Source: Pararhodobacter oceanensis (GTDB lineage: Bacteria; Pseudomonadota; Alphaproteobacteria; Rhodobacterales; Rhodobacteraceae). Taken from it: 64,000 nt of DNA. Below, in pieces: positions 29,960 through 38,696 of this stretch. The DNA is taken from the NCBI RefSeq assembly GCF_003076755.1, contig NZ_QDKM01000002.1, positions 496,001 through 560,000 on the forward strand, given 5' to 3'. A model generated the notes under the pieces. That model was not told the DNA's origin, made no database searches, and saw nothing but the letters and a program-made list of their open reading frames with translations. The position numbers were made by a program, and so were the translations under genes. Positions within the stretch are counted from its first letter, which is position 1. The number at the start of each line of letters is the position of its first letter.

Positions 29960-30361
29960 ATGGCCGATACGATGCAGTTCGACCTCGTCTCGCCTGAGCG
30001 GATGCTACTGTCCACCCAGGCCTCTGAGGTCCAGATCCCCGGCGCTGAGGGCGAGATGACGGCCATGCCCGGCCACTCGCCCACGATCACCACCCTGCGC
30101 CCCGGCGTGCTCAAGGTCACCTCGGGTGGCCAGACCACCGAGTTCGCGGTCACCGGCGGCTTTGCCGAGGTCGCGCCCGAAGGGGTGACGATCATGGCCG
30201 AACGCGCTTTGCCGCGCGCCGAGATGACCTCCGAGGTCCTCAAGGACTGGGTGGCCGAGGCCCGCAAGAGCCATGAAGAGGCCCACCCGACCGTCGCCGA
30301 CGACGCCGCCAAGCTCTTGTCGGATATGGTCGCCATGGGCGGTCACATCGGGCTCGATTGA
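29960..30361 (+). CDS. atpC: F1Fo ATP synthase epsilon subunit
   Basis: Rotor/regulatory subunit, 133 residues. N-terminal beta-sandwich: [43 protein letters not shown], typical of epsilon. The C-terminal helical part is present but short of the long enterobacterial hairpin, as usual in alphaproteobacteria that regulate with zeta. AGGAGG precedes the ATG. Last gene of the operon, followed 24 bp later by a terminator. Confidence 0.94.
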   Translation: MADTMQFDLVSPERMLLSTQASEVQIPGAEGEMTAMPGHSPTITTLRPGVLKVTSGGQTTEFAVTGGFAEVAPEGVTIMAERALPRAEMTSEVLKDWVAEARKSHEEAHPTVADDAAKLLSDMVAMGGHIGLD

Positions 30362-30384
30362 GCCTGACGCCGGACTGAAGTTGC

Positions 30385-30420
30385 AAACGCGCCGTGGGAA
30401 ACCACGGCGCGTTTCGCGTT
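30385..30420 (+). terminator. Terminator of the atp operon
   Basis: AAACGCGCCGTGG (30385-30397), loop GAAA, CCACGGCGCGTTT (30402-30414): a 13-bp perfect stem with a tetraloop, ending TTTCGCGTTT. Confidence 0.85.
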
Positions 30421-30486
30421 TGGGGAGGGGGCCTGACCGGCCCTTGAGGCCCTCATGCCGCGCAATCCAGCGCGCCCCTCGTGCCG

Positions 30487-30614
30487 TTCAGCGCCCCATA
30501 TCCCTCCTCTGGCCCGTGGCCCCCACGGGTCGCGCCCGCCCCTCCCCCCGGGAGGGCGCCTTGGCGATGTCACGCACAGCCCACCCGACATGCATGCTTC
30601 CAAGCGCAGCGCGC
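30487..30614. repeat. 128-bp direct repeat, unit 1 (downstream of atp)
   Basis: Starts TTCAGCGCCCCATATC and includes TCTGGCCCGTGGCCCCCACGGG, then CCTCCCCCCGGGAGGG and CACAGCCCACCCGACATGCATGCTT. About 80% identical by eye to unit 2, 158 bp downstream. Confidence 0.8.
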
Positions 30615-30644
30615 TCTGCACAATCAGACGCAGCCCTCGGACCT

Positions 30645-30775
30645 TTCAGCGCCTCATATCACCCCTCTGGCCCGGCGGCACCGCCGGGCCGCGCCCGACC
30701 CTCCCCCCGGGAGGGCGCACTGGCGAGGTCATTCACAGCCCACCAGACATTCATGCTTTTGAGCGCACCGCACCG
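30645..30775. repeat. 128-bp direct repeat, unit 2 (downstream of atp)
   Basis: Starts TTCAGCGCCTCATATC, contains GCCCGGCGGCACCGCCGGGC and CGCGCCCGACCCTCCCCCC. That core resembles the palindromic elements upstream of atpH (GCCCGGC-loop-GCCGGGC then GCGCCCGACC), so the two sets are probably one element family. Confidence 0.75.
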
Positions 30776-31013
30776 TTCAGCCCGCCCAAGCGCCCACCCA
30801 GGGCCGGGCGCGTCCCTCCGCGCTTTGCTGGGAGGTGATGAATCGGAGAAAATCTCGAAAAAACAGCAATAGGGTGTCATGAGGAATGAGATGAGGCGTG
30901 GAAAATCTCGGCATGTTTTGCGTTTCGGGGCCTTTCTAATTGCGGACGATAGGAAAATGTCGGGGCTGGCAACAGCGCATGCTTGCAGATAGTCTATTTT
31001 AGAGAAAATATGG

Positions 31014-32363
31014 ATGGATGCTCCGATGACGATGATAGCAGGCAGTCCGACCGAGGGTGCTGAAGGCTTGTCAAACACGCACATGGCAACCCTATTTGAG
31101 GACTTGCTTCTTGGCGCGGGTGCAGATGATTTTCGCCAACTTGAAAATTGGTTTGGCGGATTCTGCCCATTCGAAGCTGTAGGAATGGTACGTCAGGAAA
31201 TTAGGCACGGACATTTTTTGACATTTTTAATGGATCCGAACAGGCCGCATCCGTTCCACGACTACTTTTTGAAAGTACTTCTACTTGAGGCAATTGCAAA
31301 GTCGGCCGCTGATCAATTCCCGCTTTCACCTCTGGATATTCATTTTCTGGATTTTTCCGATGTTCTAGTTCGGCGCGAGAAAGCCAACATTGACATTTTA
31401 GTCGAATTACCGCCTGCAGGCCCGGACGGCGAGAAGCGTGGCCTCGCTGTTGCAATAGAACTAAAGATCGATGCACAAGAAAGTGGCCATCAACTGGCCA
31501 AATACAAACAATATGTCGCGACTGAGTATCCAGAGAGTGATTGGAACCAAGCCTTTGTCTTTCTGACGCTAGATGCAACGCCAGCGTCCGATGAAAATGA
31601 AAGTGACTGGATAGCGGTTTCGTTGGCTGATGTAGTTAAGGCCTTCGATAAAAAGTTAGACGGGCTAGATTTGTCAGGACCGGCGACTGAATTTTATCGA
31701 GCATACGCGGAGATGGTCAGGAGACGACTGATGAAAGATGAAGAACTTGCTCGGCTTGCCAAACGAATTTGGGCTAAGCACAAAACGGCATTGGAGACGC
31801 TAAATGAATACCGACCTGATCTACAAGGTGAGGTATTCGAAATCCTTGCGGATAACCCAAATATGCTTGTTGATGCAGTTGCTCAAAAAAGCGGATATCG
31901 GCTCGCGCCTGACACTTCTTCCGCGAGGATGCTACGCTTTTCAGTGAGTGAATGGACAGAAATTGATGGTTTTTGTGAAAGCCATGCGGAATGGACATTA
32001 TCAAAGTCTCTGCTGATGTTGGAAATGTCTGACTGGGGAAGTGGAAAAATTGGATTGTCATTCGTACTTTTTCCTGGCGAAGCCGATACCAGGAGCCAAA
32101 TTTACAACTCGATACTGGATCGCGCCAAAGCTGGGAAGATACAAATTGGGCGTAAAACAGCCGTTCTCGCTGCGCAGTTTAAGCGCTTGAGTTCAATGCA
32201 CGTGCAAACACGACTCGAATACGAAGCCGCAATGGATCGTGAAGCTTCGGCGGCGGAGTTGGTTCAAAGCGTAATAGGTAAGGCGGAAAAATTTCTATCT
32301 AGAAATCTTCCGGTTTATGATGAAGTTCTTCGCTCATTGCTTACAGGTCATGATCGAGGTTGA
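31014..32363 (+). CDS. PD-(D/E)XK nuclease superfamily protein (PDDEXK_4-like), probably acquired
   Basis: A 449-residue protein of the PD-(D/E)XK type often found among defence genes. The N-terminal RQEIRHGHFLTFLMDPNRPHPFHDYFLK segment is typical; the active site is the Asp of NIDILVEL (about 125) and E-x-K of AIELKIDAQE (about 145-150), followed by the Gln-containing GHQLAKYKQYV. The remaining 270 residues are charged, with no recognised domain. The gene is much AT-richer than both neighbours and uses AT-ending codons, pointing to horizontal transfer. No methylase or partner gene is adjacent. Several ATGs cluster at the start, so it is approximate. Confidence 0.75.
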   Translation: MDAPMTMIAGSPTEGAEGLSNTHMATLFEDLLLGAGADDFRQLENWFGGFCPFEAVGMVRQEIRHGHFLTFLMDPNRPHPFHDYFLKVLLLEAIAKSAADQFPLSPLDIHFLDFSDVLVRREKANIDILVELPPAGPDGEKRGLAVAIELKIDAQESGHQLAKYKQYVATEYPESDWNQAFVFLTLDATPASDENESDWIAVSLADVVKAFDKKLDGLDLSGPATEFYRAYAEMVRRRLMKDEELARLAKRIWAKHKTALETLNEYRPDLQGEVFEILADNPNMLVDAVAQKSGYRLAPDTSSARMLRFSVSEWTEIDGFCESHAEWTLSKSLLMLEMSDWGSGKIGLSFVLFPGEADTRSQIYNSILDRAKAGKIQIGRKTAVLAAQFKRLSSMHVQTRLEYEAAMDREASAAELVQSVIGKAEKFLSRNLPVYDEVLRSLLTGHDRG

Positions 32364-32564
32364 AGATGCATGGCCTCATGCCAACGTATGAGCGTCACTC
32401 GTAGTAGACAGGAAAGCATGGCCAACTGGCAAGGAGTCACGCGACTTCACCCTTAACACCCCCTTAACCCAACACGCCAACCCCTTGATATCCCTACACT
32501 CACCCTCTGTCCCACGCGCGGGACACGCCTCTGTCCCACACCCATCCCCAACCTCTCGGCACAG

Positions 32565-32594
32565 AAAAACCCCCCGAGATATCCTCCCGGGGGG
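32565..32594 (-). terminator. Terminator of the secreted protein gene
   Basis: On the minus strand CCCCCCG (32594-32588) pairs with CGGGGGG (32576-32570) across an 11-base loop, followed by TTTTT. It lies 29 bp after the stop. Confidence 0.8.
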
Positions 32595-32623
32595 CCAGAA
32601 CCGCTCTTAAATTGCGGGTTAAA

Positions 32624-33358
32624 TCACTCCTGAATCCACATCACTGCCGGATTATTCGATGACTGGTTATACGAGCCCGCCCAGATATCGTATTGGCCGG
32701 TCATCGGCGAGTTGAAGGTGATCATCGAATTCACCCCGTTGGTATCGTCATTATAATACCACTGCCCGTCCGGCGCGTTGATCAACAGGATCGTATCGGT
32801 GCGGTTTGAATCCAGCCGGAAGGTCAGCCGCCCGGTCGGCGAGCCGCCCTGATAGTTCATCCGGTAGTCCGGCCGGGTGATGGTAAATCCGCGCCAGTTG
32901 GTCCCGAAACAGCGCTGCAGCGAATGCCGCCCGCCCGCGGTGATCCGTGGCACCCGAAAGTTGCCGAACCCGCCCCACAGCGTGGTGCCGCCAAAGGCCG
33001 TCCGGTTCGTTGCCCAGTTCGGACAGCCCCGCGCGCCGCCGATCCCCGAGCTCACATGCACGCCGGTGGTGCCCCCTGAAGGCTGCGGTGTCGGGTTCGG
33101 CCGCGGCGTGCTGGCCCCCGCATAGACCCCATGGGCAAACCCCGCACCCTGTCCATAATTTGAATTCGGGTTCGAACAGTCAATCGGATCCGTCCGCCAG
33201 GCACAGAGATTGAGCCCGTTCGGCTCGTCACAATCGCCGTCCCCCGCCCATGCCGAGGGGCAGGGGTTTTGCAACTGCGCCAGCGCCGCCGTGCCGGTCA
33301 GGCTGCCGACGGTGAATATGGAGACCGCAATGGCCGAGGATATCAGAGTGATACGCAT
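32624..33358 (-). CDS. Secreted Cys-containing protein, function unknown
   Basis: A 244-residue exported protein: signal peptide 1-27 ending TAALA-QL. Residues about 32-61 carry six-cysteine-like spacing with AGDGDCDEPNG, reminiscent of LNR/calcium-binding repeats. A Pro/Thr linker (about 78-92) follows. The C-terminal 110 residues end in a beta-rich part (TGRLTFRLDSNRTDTILLIN, then QYDIWAGSYN) resembling domains that follow secreted bacterial proteases. No catalytic domain is seen. The start has GGAAA upstream; an upstream frame extension is rejected because it destroys the signal peptide. Confidence 0.75.
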   Translation of the reverse strand: MRITLISSAIAVSIFTVGSLTGTAALAQLQNPCPSAWAGDGDCDEPNGLNLCAWRTDPIDCSNPNSNYGQGAGFAHGVYAGASTPRPNPTPQPSGGTTGVHVSSGIGGARGCPNWATNRTAFGGTTLWGGFGNFRVPRITAGGRHSLQRCFGTNWRGFTITRPDYRMNYQGGSPTGRLTFRLDSNRTDTILLINAPDGQWYYNDDTNGVNSMITFNSPMTGQYDIWAGSYNQSSNNPAVMWIQE

Positions 33359-33557
33359 AATGTTTCCGATCCTATAAATGGCCCTCGTAACGCGAGGTTT
33401 GTGCCAAAAGTTTACGGCAGCCCGCAGCGATCTGGCAAGAAAAACGGTGAATCGGAGGTATTTGCCACCCGCCAGCCCCCCGCCAACCCTTCTGCGCGCG
33501 CGCATTGCGGGAGCCTGGGACAGCCGCTTCATCCATGGGGCGTGCCCGCCCGCAGAG

Positions 33558-33591
33558 CAAAACGCCCCAGATGCGGGGGGCATCTGGGGCG
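33558..33591 (-). terminator. Terminator of rpiB
   Basis: CGCCCCAGATGC (33563-33574) and GCATCTGGGGCG (33580-33591) form a 12-bp perfect stem with a 5-base loop; on the minus strand TTTTG follows. It lies 26 bp beyond the rpiB stop. Confidence 0.85.
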
Positions 33592-33616
33592 GATCACGGG
33601 GTGTGTAGAGGAGGGG

Positions 33617-34075
33617 TTAAGCGCCCGCGGGTTCGATCATATCAACGCGGCGCGCATGGCGGCCACCTTCAAACTCGGCACCCAGAAACGCGTCGACGAT
33701 CTCCAGCGCCAGCCCCTCGCCAATGACCCGCACGCCCATCGACAGCATATTGGCGTCATTGTGCTGCCGGATCATCCGCGCCGAGAAAGTGTCCGCGCAA
33801 ACCCCGCAGCGGATGCCGGCCACTTTATTCGCCGCCATCATGATGCCCTGACCGGTGCCGCAGAGGATGATCCCGAGGCGACAGTCGCCCGAGGCCACCC
33901 GCTCCGCCGCCGCCGCACCGTGCAGCGGGTAATCGGTGCTCTCATTGGTGGTGGGGCCGATATCGACGACCTCCCAGCCACGCTCGGCGATATGGGCGGC
34001 AATCGTCGCCCGCAGCTCCAGCGCGGCGTGATCGCTGCTCAGAACAATGCGCTTATTGGCAGTCATCTCGGTCAT
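33617..34075 (-). CDS. rpiB: Ribose-5-phosphate isomerase B
   Basis: Interconverts ribose 5-phosphate and ribulose 5-phosphate. It has 152 residues of the RpiB/LacAB fold: SSDHAALELRATI near 14-26, ILCGTGQGIMMAANKV with the catalytic Cys near 70-85, and RQHNDANMLSMG near the C-terminus. It follows prs by 30 bp; rpiB makes the substrate that Prs uses, so the pair is functionally coherent. An alternative ATG three codons in is possible. Confidence 0.9.
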   Translation of the reverse strand: MTEMTANKRIVLSSDHAALELRATIAAHIAERGWEVVDIGPTTNESTDYPLHGAAAAERVASGDCRLGIILCGTGQGIMMAANKVAGIRCGVCADTFSARMIRQHNDANMLSMGVRVIGEGLALEIVDAFLGAEFEGGRHARRVDMIEPAGA

Positions 34076-34105
34076 CCTGTGTCGTCATCTGGCAATGGGG
34101 GAGGG

Positions 34106-35116
34106 TCACTCGGCGGGGTAGAGCCCGTCATAGATCGGCGCGAGGGTCTCCATATCAAACAACGAGGAGACCGATGTGCCGTTCCAGGTGTTGAGGATCG
34201 CTTGCGCAAACATCGGCGCGGTCGGCACGATGCGGATATTGGGGCAGGCGCTGACCGCGTCGGTGGGCTGGATGGAATCGGTGATCACCAGCGATTTCAT
34301 CACCGAATTGCTGATCCGCTCGACTGCAGGACCGGACAACACGCCGTGGGTGATATAGGAGTGCACCTCGGTGGCGCCCGCCTCGATCAGGACTTCGGCG
34401 GCTTTGCACAGGGTGCCGGCGGTGTCGCAGATATCGTCAACGATGATACAGGCCTTGCCGCGCACATCGCCGATTACCGTCATCTCTGAAATCTCGCCAG
34501 CTTTCTCGCGGCGTTTGTCGACGATCGACAGCGGCGCACCGATCCGTTTGGCCAATTCCCGCGCCCGCGCCACGCCGCCAACGTCGGGCGAGACCACCAT
34601 CACCTCATCAAGACGGCCCTTGAACTGGTGGAGCATGTCCAGCGCGAAAATCGGCGCGGCATAGAGGTTGTCGACGGGGATATCAAAGAAGCCCTGAATC
34701 TGGGTGGCGTGCAAATCCATCGTCAGCACGCGGTCGATCCCGGATTCCGAGATCAGATTGGCCACCAGTTTCGCCGAAATCGGCGTGCGGGCCTTGGCGC
34801 GGCGATCCTGACGGGCATAGCCAAAATAGGGCATCACCGCGGTGATCCGCGCCGCCGAGGAGCGTTTGAGCGCATCGGCGATGATCAGCAGTTCCATCAG
34901 GTTGTCATTGGCCGGATTTGAGGTCGGCTGCAGGATATACATATCCTCGCCGCGCACGTTCTCGTAGACTTCGACAAAGATTTCCTGATCGTTGAACCGC
35001 TCGACACGGGCGTCGACGGGTTTGACCATCTTGCCACGGTGCAGCGTCAGACGGCGCGCGATGGAGTTCGCAAGCGGCTTATTGGCGTTTCCGGCGATCA
35101 GTTTGGGTTCGTTCAT
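34106..35116 (-). CDS. prs: Ribose-phosphate pyrophosphokinase
   Basis: Makes PRPP from ribose 5-phosphate and ATP. It has 336 residues. Signatures: [23 protein letters not shown] near 42-64, [11 protein letters not shown], and the PRPP-binding [13 protein letters not shown] loop. ATG chosen before NEPKLIAGN; an upstream 19-residue extension has no support. Divergent from a DsbA-fold gene; probably co-transcribed with rpiB. Confidence 0.94.
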   Translation of the reverse strand: MNEPKLIAGNANKPLANSIARRLTLHRGKMVKPVDARVERFNDQEIFVEVYENVRGEDMYILQPTSNPANDNLMELLIIADALKRSSAARITAVMPYFGYARQDRRAKARTPISAKLVANLISESGIDRVLTMDLHATQIQGFFDIPVDNLYAAPIFALDMLHQFKGRLDEVMVVSPDVGGVARARELAKRIGAPLSIVDKRREKAGEISEMTVIGDVRGKACIIVDDICDTAGTLCKAAEVLIEAGATEVHSYITHGVLSGPAVERISNSVMKSLVITDSIQPTDAVSACPNIRIVPTAPMFAQAILNTWNGTSVSSLFDMETLAPIYDGLYPAE

Positions 35117-35229
35117 GGCGCTGGTCTCTGGCTGGATCGGGGATAAAACGGGCGGGATTCGCGGAGTTGACACCGCTTATCACCCCGCTAGGGTCTTGCA
35201 AACCCAACAGACCGAAGAGCGAGCCTTAG

Positions 35230-35838
35230 ATGCAACAGATTGACTACTACATGAGCGTTGTGTCGCCCTGGACCTATTTTTGCGGCAGTCGTCCGGTCGA
35301 AGTGGCGGCGAAACACGGGGTGCGGCTGCGCTATCGGCCGCTGGATCCGATGGCGCTATTTGCGCGCACCGGCGGGCTGCCCTTGGGTGAGCGGCATGAA
35401 AGCCGTCAAGCCTACCGGTTTCAGGAGTTGCGCCGCCAGTCGGTGAAACTGGGGATGCCCCTGACCCTCAAGCCCGCGTTCTTTCCGACCAATCCCGCGC
35501 CTGCCGCCTATGCGATTATCGCGGCGCAGGAGGTGGCCGAGGAAACCGGCGAGGGCGATATCCACGCTTTGGTGCAATCGCTTTGCGCCGCCTGCTGGCG
35601 TGACGAGAAGAACGTCGCCGAGGATGAGGTGATCGGGGATTGCCTTGAGGCGGCGGGATTTAGCCGCGGGTTGTTGATGTCCGGGTTGATCAGCGGCGCC
35701 GATACCTATGCGCGCAATCTCGAACAGGGGTTGCTGGCCGGTGTCTTCGGGGTGCCGTTTTTCATCACCGGCGATGAGAAGTTCTGGGGTCAGGACCGGA
35801 TCGACGATCTCGACCGGCATCTGGCGGGTGAGTTCTAA
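35230..35838 (+). CDS. 2-Hydroxychromene-2-carboxylate isomerase family (kappa-GST/DsbA fold) protein
   Basis: A 202-residue DsbA-like thioredoxin-fold isomerase. MQQIDYYMSVVSPWTYF at 1-17 holds the catalytic Ser of the kappa-GST class in place of CxxC, and GVFGVPFFITGDEKFWGQDRI near the C-terminus has the cis-Pro (V-P-F). In naphthalene degraders this enzyme isomerises hydroxychromene carboxylate with glutathione; in most alphaproteobacteria the substrate is unknown. The hydrolase gene begins 3 bp downstream. Confidence 0.85.
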   Translation: MQQIDYYMSVVSPWTYFCGSRPVEVAAKHGVRLRYRPLDPMALFARTGGLPLGERHESRQAYRFQELRRQSVKLGMPLTLKPAFFPTNPAPAAYAIIAAQEVAEETGEGDIHALVQSLCAACWRDEKNVAEDEVIGDCLEAAGFSRGLLMSGLISGADTYARNLEQGLLAGVFGVPFFITGDEKFWGQDRIDDLDRHLAGEF

Positions 35839-35841
35839 GCC

Positions 35842-36645
35842 GTGATCCATACGCGACGTTTCGGTCAGCCCGAGGGGCTGCCATCTGTGCTGGTGCATTG
35901 CTTTCTGGGCCACGCGGGCACTTGGCGGCCGCTGGTCGAGCGGATCACACCGCCGCTTGATGCGCTGGCCTTTGATATGCCCGGTCATGGCCGCAGCCCG
36001 ATGCCCGAGGGGCCGTGTGATCTGCAAGCCGAGGTCGCCGGGGTGATTGAAGGGTTTGTGAGTGAGCCTTCGCTGCTCATCGGTCATAGCTTTGGCGCGG
36101 TGTCGGCGCTGCGGTTTGCGCTTTATAACCCCGAGCGTGTCTTGGGGCTGGTGCTGATCGAGCCGGTGTTGATCGCCGCCGCGCTGGCCGATCCCGCCTA
36201 TACGCCCGAACCCGAGGAACCGCGGTATTCCGTGCTGGCCCGCGAAGGTGCCTATGAGGCGGCGGCGCAGGATTTCTTTACCTTCAACGATCCAAGCCGC
36301 GATTGGGACGCGCTGCCCGAGGCGGCGCGCAAAACGATGGCACGGCAGATGCGGCTGGTGGCTGCGACCGAACCGGGCGCGGTGCAGGACAGTGGCAAAC
36401 TCTTGGTGCCGGGGCTGATGGAGGGGTTCACCCCGCCGGTGTTGCTGATCGGCGGTGATCGCTCGCCCGCGGTGTTTCCGGCGATCCTCAAGGCGCTGAA
36501 CAAGCGGTTCACCGCGCCGCGCAGCGCCACCATTGCGGGGGCGGGGCATATGGTGCCGCTGACCCATCTCGACGAGACCTCGGCTGTGATCAGCCGCTGG
36601 CTGGCCGAGAAGGTTCTGGTCGGTGATGCGGCGGCAGGGATTTGA
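35842..36645 (+). CDS. Alpha/beta-fold hydrolase
   Basis: A 267-residue hydrolase. Oxyanion region VHCFLGHAGTW at 18-28, nucleophile Ser in LIGHSFGAVSAL near 87, acidic residue region LLIGGDRSP and catalytic His in GAGHMVPLTHL. It begins with GTG three bases after the isomerase stop, so the two genes form an operon. Substrate unknown. Confidence 0.85.
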   Translation: MIHTRRFGQPEGLPSVLVHCFLGHAGTWRPLVERITPPLDALAFDMPGHGRSPMPEGPCDLQAEVAGVIEGFVSEPSLLIGHSFGAVSALRFALYNPERVLGLVLIEPVLIAAALADPAYTPEPEEPRYSVLAREGAYEAAAQDFFTFNDPSRDWDALPEAARKTMARQMRLVAATEPGAVQDSGKLLVPGLMEGFTPPVLLIGGDRSPAVFPAILKALNKRFTAPRSATIAGAGHMVPLTHLDETSAVISRWLAEKVLVGDAAAGI

Positions 36646-36681
36646 GTGCCGCGCGCGCGGTATTTCTGAACGCAGAATAAA

Positions 36682-36717
36682 CGAAAACCCCGCGCCACGA
36701 GGGTCACGGGGTTTTCG
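36682..36717. terminator. Bidirectional terminator
   Basis: CGAAAACCCCG (36682-36692) and CGGGGTTTTCG (36707-36717) form an 11-bp perfect stem that gives a T-tract in both directions, between the hydrolase and the convergent DUF6280 gene. Confidence 0.85.
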
Positions 36718-36749
36718 AAACATCGGCACCATTTGGTGCCGTGAACTGT

Positions 36750-37070
36750 TTAAGCGGCTTCGGCTTGCGCGGCGGCCATCCGGCGTTCGCTTTCCTCGCG
36801 CGACAGCGCGACGGAGGTGCGCACACCATTGCCGACAAAGGCCATCAGACCGGAGACAACCCGCTCGTTCGGGTCGATACCGGCACAGGTCAGGACTTCA
36901 CGCCCATCGCGCGAGCGTGCCCAGCGGGCGATCTGCTCGGGGCCGTTGCCGTATTTCTTGTCGTCGGCGATCGCATCATCCAAGGCTGCGAGGACGACAG
37001 CCGCGAACAGTTTGCGCGCGCGTTGACCCTGCTCGTGGTTATACGCAGTGCCGTCTACTGAATCGAACAT
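36750..37070 (-). CDS. Conserved Rhodobacterales protein (DUF6280-type)
   Basis: A 106-residue soluble protein starting [34 protein letters not shown], followed by [19 protein letters not shown] and an Ala/Glu-rich tail. I recognise it as a small conserved protein of this order (DUF6280) but no function is known. AAGGACGG lies upstream of the ATG. It is divergent from efp with a 216-bp spacer. Confidence 0.75.
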   Translation of the reverse strand: MFDSVDGTAYNHEQGQRARKLFAAVVLAALDDAIADDKKYGNGPEQIARWARSRDGREVLTCAGIDPNERVVSGLMAFVGNGVRTSVALSREESERRMAAAQAEAA

Positions 37071-37286
37071 ACCAATACCGTCCTTATTCTTGCTCTTGCA
37101 TTTTCTGGCATGCGCCTCTTCTATCGGGTTTCGCATGTGATTCGCTACCGATATCAAGCATGGCCGCCATGCGCTGGCGTCATACCTCTGCGAGACCTAC
37201 CAGATCCGGTAAACTTGCGCGGCATGACCCCGCAATATATAGGCTTGGCAAAGCCAATCTCAATATGTCCCCCAAAGAGTTTTCCC

Positions 37287-37850
37287 ATGCCCAAAATCAA
37301 TGGTAACGAAATCCGTCCCGGCAATGTGCTCGAGCACGAAGGCGGCCTTTGGGTCGCGGTCAAGACCAGCCACGTCAAGCCCGGCAAGGGCGGGGCCTTT
37401 GCACAGGTCGAGTTGAAGAACCTGCGCGACGGTCGCAAATTGAACGAACGCTTCCGCTCGGCAGACAAGGTCGAGCAGGTGCGGCTGGATCAAAAGGACC
37501 AGCAGTTCTTGTTTGAATCCGACGGGATGCTGACCTTCATGGACAGCCAAACCTTTGATCAGATTGAACTTCCCGCCGATCTGCTGGGCGACCGCCGCCC
37601 GTTCTTGCAAGACGGGATGACGGTGACCATCGAGTATTACGGCGAAGAAGCGCTGAACGTGACGCTGCCGCAAAAGGTCACCTGCAAGATCGTCGAGACC
37701 GAGCCGGTTGTCAAAGGACAGACCGCTGCGAACTCGTTCAAACCGGCGCTACTGGACAATGGCGTGCGGGTTATGGTGCCGCCGTTTGTCGGGCAGGACG
37801 AAGATATCATCGTTAACACCGAGACCTTTGAATACGCCGAACGCGCCTGA
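37287..37850 (+). CDS. efp: Elongation factor P
   Basis: Rescues ribosomes stalled at polyproline. It has 187 residues and three beta domains: [25 protein letters not shown] at the N-terminus, the modification loop [11 protein letters not shown] with Lys34 at its tip, and the C-terminal [26 protein letters not shown]. Lys34 suggests lysyl-type modification by EpmA/B enzymes, which are not in the window. Confidence 0.95.
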   Translation: MPKINGNEIRPGNVLEHEGGLWVAVKTSHVKPGKGGAFAQVELKNLRDGRKLNERFRSADKVEQVRLDQKDQQFLFESDGMLTFMDSQTFDQIELPADLLGDRRPFLQDGMTVTIEYYGEEALNVTLPQKVTCKIVETEPVVKGQTAANSFKPALLDNGVRVMVPPFVGQDEDIIVNTETFEYAERA

Positions 37851-38078
37851 TTCCGCGGCGGTCTGGCGTCATAACAATCCGGTGTGTGAGGGGCTCATAC
37901 GCCGGATCTAAACGCTTACGAAGCAATCTGCCGTTGCGTCACTCTTGGCAGGCGCGGCGGGGGAACCGGCGTTTGGGTGAATACTACGGAAATTTGCGCC
38001 AAAAGCCGCGTAGATTTCCGTGATTTTCGCCCTGTAACAATCACCGCGCTCGGGGCGTAGGGACGGGTTGGAGGCAGA

Positions 38079-38687
38079 ATGCTCGATCGTTACGTCCGGC
38101 CCTTGATTGATCCCCCTTTGAACCGTGCCGGTCGGATGATCGCGCAGGTGCGGATCTCGGCGAATATGATGACCACATTCGGCTGGGTTCTGGGGATCCT
38201 CGCTGCGGTGGCGATAGCACAACACAGCTACTGGCTGGCGCTGGCGCTGGTCTTGGCCTCCCGTTTGGCGGATGGTTTGGACGGCGCGGTGGCGCGCGCG
38301 ACGCAGCTTTCGGATTTCGGCGGTTACTATGACATCGTCGCGGATTTCGTGTTCTACGCAGCGATCCCGATGGGCTTTATCTGGGCCGATCCCGCGGCGA
38401 ATGGCGTCGCAGGGGGCGCGCTATTGACCGCGTTCTACATCAATGGCGCGACTTTTCTGGGCTATGCGATCCTTGCCGCAAAACGCAATCTGACCACCAG
38501 CGCGCGCGGCGAGAAATCATGGTATCATGTCGGTGGCTTATTGGAAGGCACGGAAACCATTGTGTTTTTCGTCGCGCTTTGCCTGTTTCCCGGCTGGTTT
38601 GTGCCGCTGGCTTGGGTGTTTGCGCTGCTCTGCGTCTTGGGGGCGGCGGCGCGTATAATGATGGCGCGGCAGGTGATGCGTGACTGA
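38079..38687 (+). CDS. CDP-alcohol phosphatidyltransferase family protein
   Basis: Inner-membrane enzyme that would transfer a phosphatidyl group from CDP-diacylglycerol to an alcohol. It has 202 residues with about five to six hydrophobic helices. The catalytic D-x2-D-G-x2-A-R-x8-G-x3-D-x3-D pattern is visible in LADGLDGAVARATQLSDFGG and the following YYDIVAD (about 65-90). The acceptor alcohol (glycerol phosphate, choline, inositol) cannot be told; 202 residues fits the PgsA-like size. Confidence 0.85.
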   Translation: MLDRYVRPLIDPPLNRAGRMIAQVRISANMMTTFGWVLGILAAVAIAQHSYWLALALVLASRLADGLDGAVARATQLSDFGGYYDIVADFVFYAAIPMGFIWADPAANGVAGGALLTAFYINGATFLGYAILAAKRNLTTSARGEKSWYHVGGLLEGTETIVFFVALCLFPGWFVPLAWVFALLCVLGAAARIMMARQVMRD

Positions 38688-38696
38688 GGCACGCGC

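Larger units (their letters stand above)
30362..31013. other. Intergenic region between atpC and the nuclease gene
   Basis: 652 bp with the atp terminator (30385-30414), two copies of a 128-bp direct repeat (30487-30614, 30645-30775) that contain GC-rich palindromes, and from 30830 onward abruptly AT-rich sequence continuous with the nuclease gene. Reading frames through the repeats exist but are low-complexity Pro/Arg-rich and not credible. Confidence 0.6.

Noticed and set aside
30455-30838. Pro/Arg-rich open frames downstream of atpC
   Set aside because: They are read-through of the 128-bp direct repeats in three frames, with no conserved features.
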